Below are positions 7,421-13,511 of a DNA stretch of 13,511 nucleotides, piece after piece; positions within the stretch are counted from its first letter, which is position 1; each line of letters starts with the position of its first letter. The DNA is taken from assembly GCA_964348185.1 (NCBI GenBank), contig CAYGBW010000079.1:1-13511 (forward strand). Direction: 5' to 3'. Under the pieces are notes generated by a model. That model was not told where the DNA came from. It did no database searches and was given only the letters and a program-made list of their open reading frames with translations. The DNA is from CAYGBW01 sp964348185 (GTDB lineage Bacteria; Desulfobacterota; BSN033; WVXP01). The position numbers and the translations under genes were made by a program.

Positions 7421-8022
7421 CGATGTCTCCTTTCTGGTATCGCGAAGACTTCTTTGAAGGGCAACCTTCATTTTCCCTCATAGAAGGCAGAATATCCTGG
7501 ATATATGATCAGATGACAGCACGCAACGACAAGGCGTGGCCCATCTCCATCTTTTTGGTTACCTCCTCTTTGCTCGCCGCCATGGCATCCCCTCGGCGGA
7601 AATCAAAGTCCTCTGCGCTTCGTCAGGTGCAACGAACGCTCGGTTCACCGGTTAGGAGATCGTCTCGATGGCGCAGACCATACCGGTTTGCTACCGGATG
7701 ATTGGGTTCTTATACAGACCGTTCGAATACGGAAAAACCGGATCGCCATCCCGGCAACCCGGCCGTCCAGAGGATGTTCGATGTTTGCTCTTGGAAGCTC
7801 AAAGAACTCATCACCTAGACCCGTGGTTTTTCGTCTCACCCCTATCTTTTGTCTGCCGACAGATCTATTTAAACGGATCGAATGGATATGTCAAGGGGAA
7901 AACAGGGATTCATCTTGCATTCGGGGAAGCAGACCCAATGGATGAAGTGGAAAACACATCAGAACTCCCTGAAGCCATGGGATCCCCGGGTTATCGTAAA
8001 CTCTGAATCCTCCCGGGAAGGT
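7421..8022. other. Long spacer between divergent genes, no convincing gene
   Basis: About 600 bp between the decarboxylase start and the aminotransferase promoter hold no ORF with a recognisable product. Several frames stay open for 60-110 codons, but their composition looks random and none has both a ribosome site and family features. A small hairpin CCGGT/ACCGG lies at 7683-7697. On the reverse strand a 24-codon frame (7583-7509) has a GAGGGG-like site, but nothing supports its expression. The stretch may be a decayed gene or a control region for the two divergent genes. I see no clear promoter for the decarboxylase in it. Confidence 0.5.
7426..7433 (-). promoter_or_regulatory. Ribosome binding site of the UbiD-family gene
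   Basis: AAAGGAGA on the reverse strand, five bases before the ATG at 7420. It fixes the start; the upstream in-frame ATG at 7471 has no comparable site. Confidence 0.8.
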
Positions 8023-8050
8023 TTGAAAACCCCTTCTTTGTTGCTATAAT
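8023..8050 (+). promoter_or_regulatory. Sigma70-type promoter with extended -10, upstream of aminotransferase
   Basis: TTGAAA (8023-8028), a 16-base spacer and a perfect TATAAT (8045-8050), which is preceded by TGC to give an extended -10. Transcription would start near 8057, leaving a leader of about 137 bases before the ATG at 8194. Confidence 0.7.
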
Positions 8051-8091
8051 GGGTAATTCTTTTCCCTGTTCATCTTTGATTTCGAAAAAGC

Positions 8092-8122
8092 GTTTAGAGC
8101 GCAAATGATGTAGATTCTAAAC
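8092..8122 (+). other. Stem-loop in the aminotransferase leader
   Basis: GTTTAGA (8092-8098) pairs perfectly with TCTAAAC (8116-8122) across a 17-base loop, inside the predicted 5' leader. No run of T follows and no leader peptide rich in Leu, Ile or Val codons was seen, so classical attenuation is not supported. No T-box consensus was recognised either. Confidence 0.4.
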
Positions 8123-8193
8123 CCAGTATTCCAATTATGAGCGAAGCGAACTAATTTCGACAGGGGTAATCGGAACAGTTGCAAGGAGGACTC

Positions 8194-9108
8194 ATGGAAG
8201 AGGCAAAAAAGATATGGATGGATGGAAGGATGGTGGATTGGGATGATGCCACACTTCATGTCGTGAGCAACACCTTTCAGTATGGCTTTGGGGTGTTTGA
8301 GGGGATCCGCTGCTACCGCACAGGTTCTGGACCTGCGGTCTTCCGGTTGGATGCTCATATGGACCGGATGTTCAATTCGGCCAAAATCATCGGAATGGAA
8401 ATCCCTTTTACGAAGGATCAACTGATCCAGGCCGTAAAAGAGACCATCCGAGCAAACGAGTTTGAAGAGTGCTATATTCGCCCTATTGCCTATATCGGTT
8501 ATGGCGGCATAGGGCTCGATTATTCTGAAACCAAGGTCAATACAGCCATCGCTGTCTGGTATTGGGGGGAGTACTGCGGTGAGGGCAAACTGGCAACCGG
8601 CATCCGGGTCAAGACATCTTCCTTTACGAGGCATCATATCAACGCGAATATGACCAAAGCCAAAGCGTGTGGCAATTATCTCCTTTTTCAGATGGCGCGG
8701 ACTGAAGTCAGAAGAGAGGGCTACGATGAGGCCTTGCTTCTGGATCCCGAGGGGTATGTTGCAGAGGGATCCGTGGAAAACATCTTCATCATAAGGCAGG
8801 GAGAGATCACGACCCCTCCCCTTACCTACATCCTGGAAGGGGTTACACGGGATGCGATCATCAAACTGGCACGAGAAGAGGGTTTCAACGTTAGAGAGGA
8901 GTTTTTCAGTCGAGATTTTCTATATATAGCTGACGAGGTTTTCTTTTGCGGAACGGGCGCTGAAGTCACCCCTGTTGTGGAGGTCGATTGCAGAAAGATC
9001 GGCTCAGGGGCTCCCGGTGCCGTCACGAAAAAGATCCAAAAGATCTTCTTTGATACCGTTCAGGGGAAAAACGAAAAACACATGGACTGGTTGACCTTTG
9101 TCGATTGA
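8194..9108 (+). CDS. ilvE: Branched-chain amino acid aminotransferase (class IV, PLP dependent)
   Basis: This 304-residue protein is about the length of E. coli IlvE (309) and resembles it throughout: WMDGRMVDWDDA near the start, YGFGVFEGIRCYRTG at 30-44, YIRPIAYIGYGG at 94-105, the Schiff-base lysine K157 in TKAKACGNYL, and EGVTRDAIIKLAREEG followed by the ADEVFFCGTGAEVTPV region that binds PLP phosphate. It interconverts Leu, Ile or Val and their 2-oxo acids with 2-oxoglutarate/glutamate in the cytoplasm. Class IV enzymes also include D-amino-acid transaminase and aminodeoxychorismate lyase, but the overall match favours IlvE. The ATG at 8194 has AAGGAGG four bases upstream; an upstream TTG is not needed. 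It has its own promoter. Its place among catabolic genes, not next to ilv or leu genes, leaves room for a role on another amino acid. Confidence 0.93.
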   Translation: MEEAKKIWMDGRMVDWDDATLHVVSNTFQYGFGVFEGIRCYRTGSGPAVFRLDAHMDRMFNSAKIIGMEIPFTKDQLIQAVKETIRANEFEECYIRPIAYIGYGGIGLDYSETKVNTAIAVWYWGEYCGEGKLATGIRVKTSSFTRHHINANMTKAKACGNYLLFQMARTEVRREGYDEALLLDPEGYVAEGSVENIFIIRQGEITTPPLTYILEGVTRDAIIKLAREEGFNVREEFFSRDFLYIADEVFFCGTGAEVTPVVEVDCRKIGSGAPGAVTKKIQKIFFDTVQGKNEKHMDWLTFVD

Positions 9109-9216
9109 GAGGGCGCAGTCCTGAGCAAGAGGGGACATATGCGCTAACTCAAGCGATAAATATAGTCTTATTAACTGGTTCCGATAATTCTATTCGTTTT
9201 CATGAGGTGCATAATA

Positions 9217-9358
9217 TCGAATATCGAACAAGGAATAATGAATGTAGAAGGAGAGCAGAACATTTTATCTTGAAGAGCGCTTTTGTGACCAGCGTGAAAA
9301 CTGCTAGACAAAAGGACCAGAAAACCTCATAATTCGAAATTCCTTGTTCGATATTCGA
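9217..9358. repeat. Inverted pair of the dispersed repeat around a 100-bp core
   Basis: TCGAATATCGAACAAGGAAT occurs forward at 9217-9236 and in reverse complement at 9339-9358; the reverse copy also shares a 24-mer with copy A at 5829-5852. The 102 bp between the inverted 20-mers hold no gene. The surrounding spacer (9109-9486) is visibly richer in A and T than the neighbouring genes. The arrangement could form a large hairpin and resembles a small non-autonomous mobile or REP-like element. No flanking target duplication was recognised. Confidence 0.75.
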
Positions 9359-9470
9359 CATTCAATACACTCCTGAATTGAATTAGCTTCTTAAGTTAGT
9401 GCTTATGGCAAGACCTAGAGAGCTCGACACGTTACATACTTCGCATGGGTCGCGAGACACGATCGGGGAA

Positions 9471-9477
9471 AGGGAGG
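9471..9477 (+). promoter_or_regulatory. Ribosome binding site of M24 enzyme gene
   Basis: AGGGAGG lies 9 bases before the ATG at 9487. It lies downstream of the alternative ATG at 9445, which has no visible site, so 9487 is preferred. A TTG at 9481 is also possible but too close to the site. Confidence 0.55.
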
Positions 9478-9486
9478 CTTTTGAAA

Positions 9487-10626
9487 ATGCCACAGGTTCC
9501 TGCTGAAGAGTATCCCTTGAGGGTGAAAAAGGCGAGGAGGCTCATGGCAGATCATGGGATGGATGCGCTTATCGTCACAGATCCCGTGACCTACTCTTAC
9601 TTCTCCGGTAACAAAGCGAGTCGTCCCTCCGCTTTTATCTTACCTCTGGAGGGGGAGGCCTCGCTCATAACCTGGTCGGGTCCGGAGGTGCTCTCGAGAT
9701 GTTACCACAAACCCTTTCCGTCGTGGGTAGAAGATCGGAGGCTGTATCCTGAAATCCCGTTCACAACAGAAGAGCGGGTCGACTGGGGGATCAGAGAGGT
9801 CTTGGGGGAAAAAAACCTGCTGGAAGGGACCATTGGAATTGAATTGGGCATGAATACACGGTTGGGGATACCGGTGAATAGTCTTATGCGGATCCAGGAG
9901 GAGATGTCAAGAGCGAGGTTTATCGATTCGGGCCCTGTAACATGGGGGTGCAGAATGATCAAATCGGAGTGGGAGATCGAGACCTCCCGAAAGGCCTGTG
10001 AGATCGGCGGCAGGGCTTGGAATCGATGTTTGGAAAGCCTGAGGATCGGCGTGTCGACCCAGGAGGTTCAAAGGAGAGTATACCAGTACTATGCAGAGGA
10101 AGGCGCTGACCTGGCCGTTACCCCTGTTGTGGCTCTCGGTGCGACCGGCCCCGGGGGGACATTCCAAAAGGGCGACGTTCTCTACCTGGATGGGGGTCCC
10201 TCGTATCTCGGGTACTTTATGGACATAACCCGAAGGGCTGTCTTCGGCCAGCCAAATGAAAGACAGAAATACGAGCATGCGGTCATGTGGGAGATCCTCT
10301 TCGCCGTGATGGATCGGATGAAACCCGGGGTCCCTGTCTCTGAAGTCTTCGAGTTTGCACAGGGGGAAATCACGAAGAGAGGCCTAAAGAGCTATTCAGA
10401 TCACCCTGCCAAGCGCATCGGCCACGGGATTGGGCTTGAGACCGAACCCCCTTCGATCAACGCACTCGATCCCACGGTTCTCGAGGAAGGAATGATCTTG
10501 ACACCTGAACCAAAAATCGAAAGCGTCGATGGGCTTGTGAACCCGGAAGAACAGATCGTCATGACAAAAGACGGGTTTGAACTCCTCTCCACCCTGCCCA
10601 AATCGGAATTATGGATCGTAGAATAG
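9487..10626 (+). CDS. M24 family metallopeptidase-fold enzyme (Xaa-Pro dipeptidase/creatinase-like)
   Basis: This 379-residue protein has an N-terminal creatinase-type domain (about residues 1-150) and a C-terminal pita-bread catalytic domain. Metal ligands expected of aminopeptidase P and prolidase are all visible: D235 and D246 in the DGGPSYLGYFMDITR segment, H313 in RIGHGIGLE, E341 in TPEPKIE, and E354 or E355 in the NPEEQIV segment. This argues against true creatinase, which lacks metal. The His normally found a few residues before the first Asp, and the one in the GHG..L..HE motif, seem absent: here the sequences read GATGPGGTFQKGD and GHGIGLETEPPSI. Family members cleave Xaa-Pro peptides or hydrolyse small C-N compounds. 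It lies between the aminotransferase and the TAXI receptor on the same strand, so a catabolic role on an imported compound is possible. Confidence 0.9.
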   Translation: MPQVPAEEYPLRVKKARRLMADHGMDALIVTDPVTYSYFSGNKASRPSAFILPLEGEASLITWSGPEVLSRCYHKPFPSWVEDRRLYPEIPFTTEERVDWGIREVLGEKNLLEGTIGIELGMNTRLGIPVNSLMRIQEEMSRARFIDSGPVTWGCRMIKSEWEIETSRKACEIGGRAWNRCLESLRIGVSTQEVQRRVYQYYAEEGADLAVTPVVALGATGPGGTFQKGDVLYLDGGPSYLGYFMDITRRAVFGQPNERQKYEHAVMWEILFAVMDRMKPGVPVSEVFEFAQGEITKRGLKSYSDHPAKRIGHGIGLETEPPSINALDPTVLEEGMILTPEPKIESVDGLVNPEEQIVMTKDGFELLSTLPKSELWIVE

Positions 10627-10809
10627 GAAATCCCATCGATTCCGGCGGTCTCAATCGGGATGTCCGGACTCTATCCAACGAGATTGACAGGAAACCCCCC
10701 GTATGGGATGGAGATGGAACAAGGGGCAAGACTAATTGGGTCTGTTTTAGCCATCGGCAACAAAGACGCTTATCGGTGATCTGGTTTTTCAAGCGGCAGG
10801 ATTTGTCCA

Positions 10810-10839
10810 TTGACATGGAGGACTCAACTCGTCTATAAC
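10810..10839 (+). promoter_or_regulatory. Sigma70-type promoter of the TAXI receptor gene
   Basis: TTGACA (10810-10815), an 18-base spacer and TATAAC (10834-10839). Transcription would start near 10846, about 50 bases before the ATG at 10896. It suggests the receptor can be transcribed independently of the M24 gene upstream. Confidence 0.6.
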
Positions 10840-10895
10840 TACCAAAAGGTGCCCGAAAGCGGGGTAATTCGATTGAATCGTTAAGGAGGTGTTTT

Positions 10896-11864
10896 ATGAG
10901 AAAGCTGTTGGTTGGAATACTGGTTTTGGGTTTAGCACTGAGCTTGGTTCCCCAGGTTGGACGGGCCGAAGTCCGGCGTATTTCCATCGCCACCTCGGTC
11001 GTCGGAGGGACCTACTATCCCATTGGAGCGGCTATTGCCGACATCCTCAGTAAGAATATGGCAGGTGTCGAGGCCACGGCGGTTACCTCGGCGGGTGCGG
11101 TGGAAAATGTCCGGCTATTGGGTAAGAAACAGGCCGACATCGCTTTCACCCTGGCACTCCTGAATGCCAAAGCCGTCGAAGGGACAGGACCCTTCAAGAC
11201 GCCGATCCAGATGAGGGCCATTGCGACCCTGTATCCCAACCTGGCGCTTATGGTCACGCTGAAGGCCTCTGGCATAGAGGGATACAGGCAATTGAAAGGC
11301 AAGAGGGTCTCCGTGGGAAAAGCCGGGAGTGGCCTCGAGGGCATGTTCAGGGATGTGGCGGAGGCCGCAGGTCTGAGGGAGGGTGAGAAGTACGTAAACT
11401 TCAGCCCCGTCTACCTGGCTACAGGGCCGACCGGCGATGCGATCCGCGATGGCCGGATTGATGCCGGGTACATGGGAGGAAGCCTGTTCTCTCCTTCTGT
11501 CAAGAGCCTGGCCTCTCAGAAGGAGATTCTTATCATTCCCGTGGAAGCGGATATTGCCGAGGAGATCTATCAGAAAACCAATCACACCTTGGGCAAGTAC
11601 TGGGCAAAGGCCGGGATAGGGCCTGGATTCCTCACCGACAGCTGGCAGCTGGAGGCAACCCTTCAGCTGGTTGTCCGTCCCGAGGAGAGTGACGAGTTCG
11701 TCTACGGGGTGGTGAGTACGGTTTTTGAGCATATAGAATCCATGAGAAAATCCCATGCTGCAGCAAACTACATCACGTTGGAGAGGGCACCCATCGGAGC
11801 CGGTCTGCCATTTCACCCGGGTGCGATCAAATTCTATGAGGAGAAGGGGGTCTGGAAGCGTTAG
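10896..11864 (+). CDS. TAXI family TRAP transporter solute-binding protein
   Basis: This 322-residue protein has a Sec signal peptide: MRK, a hydrophobic stretch at residues 4-18, and a likely cleavage after VGRA (residue 24). The mature start shows the TAXI pattern: ISIATSVVGGTYYPIGAAIADIL, then TAVTSAGAVENVRLL and a QADIAFTLALLNAKA stretch. The receptor should capture an organic acid in the periplasm and hand it to a fused TRAP permease; the permease encoded at 5738-3690 is the natural partner although it is far away and on the other strand. TAXI receptors are often annotated as glutamate-binding, but the ligand cannot be derived from sequence. A strong ribosome site AAGGAGG lies six bases before the ATG. 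Own promoter at 10810. Downstream it converges on the amidase. Confidence 0.94.
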   Translation: MRKLLVGILVLGLALSLVPQVGRAEVRRISIATSVVGGTYYPIGAAIADILSKNMAGVEATAVTSAGAVENVRLLGKKQADIAFTLALLNAKAVEGTGPFKTPIQMRAIATLYPNLALMVTLKASGIEGYRQLKGKRVSVGKAGSGLEGMFRDVAEAAGLREGEKYVNFSPVYLATGPTGDAIRDGRIDAGYMGGSLFSPSVKSLASQKEILIIPVEADIAEEIYQKTNHTLGKYWAKAGIGPGFLTDSWQLEATLQLVVRPEESDEFVYGVVSTVFEHIESMRKSHAAANYITLERAPIGAGLPFHPGAIKFYEEKGVWKR

Positions 11865-12200
11865 AGACACGATTGGATTGAGCAAGGAAGATCTCCGGTG
11901 CTGTAGGCTCGAAGTATGGCTTGTCGACCCTTTGCTGATGCGAGCGTCTTTGCCCTTCTCCCGATCCGGCAGCGGAAGATCTTCCTTCTGTTCAGGGCCT
12001 TTCTTCTCCCGTAGGATACCTCGCCTGTAGCGCTCACCATTACCGTTAGATCCCCTACCAGAAGCCTCCGAGGCTGAGCAGTCTTTTCGGCAAGGGGGCA
12101 GTGACAGGCCTCCAAGGGAGCTGATCATGAAAAGGGTATCCCTCAGTTTGGACGGAAAACTCATTCTGGAGAGGGGGCGGTTAGTTGGGACAATTTGAGG
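11865..12200. other. Spacer between convergent receptor and amidase genes
   Basis: These 336 bp hold no recognisable gene. Visible features are a 5-bp stem AGCCT/AGGCT (12063-12075) followed loosely by TCTTTT, a palindrome GGAAGATCTTCC near 11973, and a tiny forward frame of 23 codons (12127-12198) with an AAGGGAG site upstream. None is convincing as a terminator or a gene. A long reverse frame here is only the antisense continuation of the receptor gene. Confidence 0.45.
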
Positions 12201-13511
12201 CTACTGCTGCCTCCAGTCGAAGTTTTGCTCAAAGGCATTTCCCGCTCTGAAAAGGAGGCTTTCCTCCCAATACCGACCGACGAGCTGAAGTCCGACGGGG
12301 AGCCCCTGCCTCATGCCGCAGGGCACGGAAAGAGCGGGATGGCCTGTGATGTTGAATGGACAGGTATTGTGAACCATGGCTACACCTTTTTCTGCGATCT
12401 CCATCAAATCCATCTTTGCCTTCAACTTGACCGGCTTGATCGCCGTTGTTGGGGTCGCGATCAGATCGACTTCTTCAAGGTGCCTGTCTGTGCTCTCCGT
12501 CAGAAGTCTCCGAAGGTTCTGAGCCTTGCAGTAGTAACGTTGATGATACTTCCTTCTTAGGTACATGGCGCTAATCAGGGCTACCTTGAGCATCGGGGGA
12601 AGCTCTTCAGCTTTAGTCCTCACGGATCTTCCGAAGGTTTCCGCCCAGGAGGTGTTATAATAGCCGAGGTGCCAATACCCCTCGCCACAGGATTCCACCA
12701 TGGCAAGGGTGGAGGGGATCACGACTCCGGCCCAAATCGTTGGAGCATCCTTGAACAGGGGCATGGAAACCTCCCTGACATCTGCGCCGAGCTCCCTCAA
12801 CCTGTCCAGAGCGTTACGAACCGAGTCGTTTACTTCCGGATCAGAATGGGGCCACTCCATAGACTCCTTTAGCACACCGATCTTTAGACCTTTGACGCCT
12901 CCATCAAGCCGCTCCGTGTACTTGTCAACCTTCACAGGACCACGAATCCACTGGGGATTATCAGGGTCCTCACCCGCTATCACTTCGAGCGCCAGGGCGG
13001 TGTCGGGGACATTCTTCGCCAAAGGTCCCACACAGTCAATGGAATGGTCGATGTAGGTTGTACCAAAGGCTGATACAAGGCCATTCGTGGCCTTGATCCC
13101 TACCACACCGGCCCACGCCGCAGGCATTCGGACGCTTCCTCCACTGTCAATGCCCAGAGCGATATCTACATATCCTGCCGCCACAGCCGCACTGCAACCC
13201 CCTGAAGACCCTCCCGGGGAGTATTCAGGTTGCACGGGGTTCCTTACAGCCCCGAATGCACTGGTCTCTGACGTCCCTGCGTACGAAAAGTCGTCGAGAT
13301 TGAGTTTGCCGACGATGACCCCCCCTTCGTCAAGAACCCGGGTCACGACCGTGGCATCGATATTGGGCACGTATCCTTCACAGAGCTTTGAAGCATTCGT
13401 CATCGGGATGCCCTGAACCGCGATGCTGTCCTTGACTCCCACCTTCTTCCCGGCCAGCCTACCCGTGGAAGCGCCCCTGACAAAGCATTTCCGGATAAAC
13501 GCGTTGTAGGG
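12201..13511 (-). CDS. Amidase signature family hydrolase, N-terminus cut by the window edge
   Basis: At least 436 residues are encoded; the frame stays open to the window edge, so the start lies beyond it. The Ser-cisSer-Lys triad of amidase signature enzymes is clear: counting from the first visible residue, K27 in VGVKDSIAVQG, S102 in PGGSSGGCS and nucleophile S126 in DSGGSVRMPA. The spacings of 75 and 24 residues match fatty acid amide hydrolase. The C-terminal GHPALSVPCG...GLPVGLQLVGRYWEE segment is also typical. The family includes GatA, allophanate hydrolase, indoleacetamide hydrolase and 6-aminohexanoate-dimer hydrolase. No gatB or gatC is seen nearby, and the context suggests a stand-alone amidase acting on an amide substrate in the cytoplasm. 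A GTG codon at 13442 is not the start because conserved sequence continues upstream of it. Confidence 0.93.
   Translation of the reverse strand, partial: PYNAFIRKCFVRGASTGRLAGKKVGVKDSIAVQGIPMTNASKLCEGYVPNIDATVVTRVLDEGGVIVGKLNLDDFSYAGTSETSAFGAVRNPVQPEYSPGGSSGGCSAAVAAGYVDIALGIDSGGSVRMPAAWAGVVGIKATNGLVSAFGTTYIDHSIDCVGPLAKNVPDTALALEVIAGEDPDNPQWIRGPVKVDKYTERLDGGVKGLKIGVLKESMEWPHSDPEVNDSVRNALDRLRELGADVREVSMPLFKDAPTIWAGVVIPSTLAMVESCGEGYWHLGYYNTSWAETFGRSVRTKAEELPPMLKVALISAMYLRRKYHQRYYCKAQNLRRLLTESTDRHLEEVDLIATPTTAIKPVKLKAKMDLMEIAEKGVAMVHNTCPFNITGHPALSVPCGMRQGLPVGLQLVGRYWEESLLFRAGNAFEQNFDWRQQ

Noticed and set aside
7509..7583. Reverse 24-codon frame with a GAGGGG-like ribosome site
   Set aside because: It is too short to judge, has no recognised homologue, and the surrounding spacer shows no other coding signal.
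7668..8006. 112-codon forward open frame in the long spacer
   Set aside because: It has no ribosome site, no recognisable motif and a composition that looks like non-coding sequence; it also ends just before a strong promoter.
9112..9146. Possible hairpin just after the aminotransferase stop (GCGC..GTCC with GGAC..GCGC)
   Set aside because: The stem is interrupted, with unequal internal loops, and no T-run follows, so a terminator call is not supported.
10627..10809. Search for a terminator after the M24 gene
   Set aside because: No stem with a following T-run was found; a TTGACA near 10683 has no suitably spaced -10 element.
11115..12164. 349-codon reverse open frame across the TAXI receptor gene and the spacer after it
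   Set aside because: It is antisense to a well-supported receptor gene for most of its length, and the non-overlapping part is low-complexity and unrecognisable.
12127..12198. 23-codon forward frame with AAGGGAG upstream, between receptor and amidase
   Set aside because: It is very short and unrecognised, and a chance ribosome-like purine run is common.

Overview
The window is a fragment of a bacterial chromosome with moderate GC and dense catabolic gene content. It looks like an anaerobe, most likely an uncultured Desulfobacterota/deltaproteobacterial-type organism. That is an inference from the mix of tripartite (TRAP) carboxylate transporters, a cytoplasmic molybdenum/tungsten-pterin oxidoreductase with its own ferredoxin, a UbiD-type decarboxylase and the dispersed short repeats. 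No rRNA, tRNA, CRISPR array, transposase or phage gene was found.

Layout. Positions 2-88 hold the last 28 codons of a DctM-type TRAP permease. After a spacer rich in stem-loops comes a forward cysteine hydrolase of the isochorismatase fold (394-996). It converges on a reverse-strand block that reads, in transcription order, fused TAXI-type TRAP permease (5738-3690), molybdopterin oxidoreductase (3620-1515) and a four-cluster ferredoxin (1513-1040). The last two are one base apart. Upstream of the permease lies a 275-bp spacer with a 24-bp dispersed repeat, an 8-bp tandem repeat and stem-loops, then a reverse UbiD-family decarboxylase (7420-6014). A 773-bp spacer with no convincing gene separates this from a divergent forward run: a branched-chain aminotransferase (8194-9108) behind a good extended -10 sigma70 promoter, an M24-fold peptidase/hydrolase (9487-10626), and a periplasmic TAXI-family solute receptor (10896-11864) with its own promoter. 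A reverse amidase-signature enzyme (12201 to the window edge) converges on the receptor gene and is cut at its N-terminus.

How the genes may work together. The TAXI receptor and the fused TAXI permease are the two halves of one importer but sit about 5 kb apart on opposite strands. The enzymes around them can hydrolyse C-N bonds (amidase, isochorismatase-fold hydrolase, M24 enzyme), move amino groups (aminotransferase), decarboxylate an unsaturated or aromatic acid (UbiD) and do pterin-based redox or hydration chemistry (Mo/W enzyme plus ferredoxin). A plausible reading is an import-and-degradation island for a nitrogen-containing organic acid or amide. The substrate cannot be read from the sequence. 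The most notable molecular oddities are an Asp in place of the usual first Glu of the UbiD active-site pair, the apparent loss of both auxiliary histidines in the M24 enzyme while its metal ligands remain, and an inverted pair of a dispersed 20-24 bp repeat in an AT-rich spacer.
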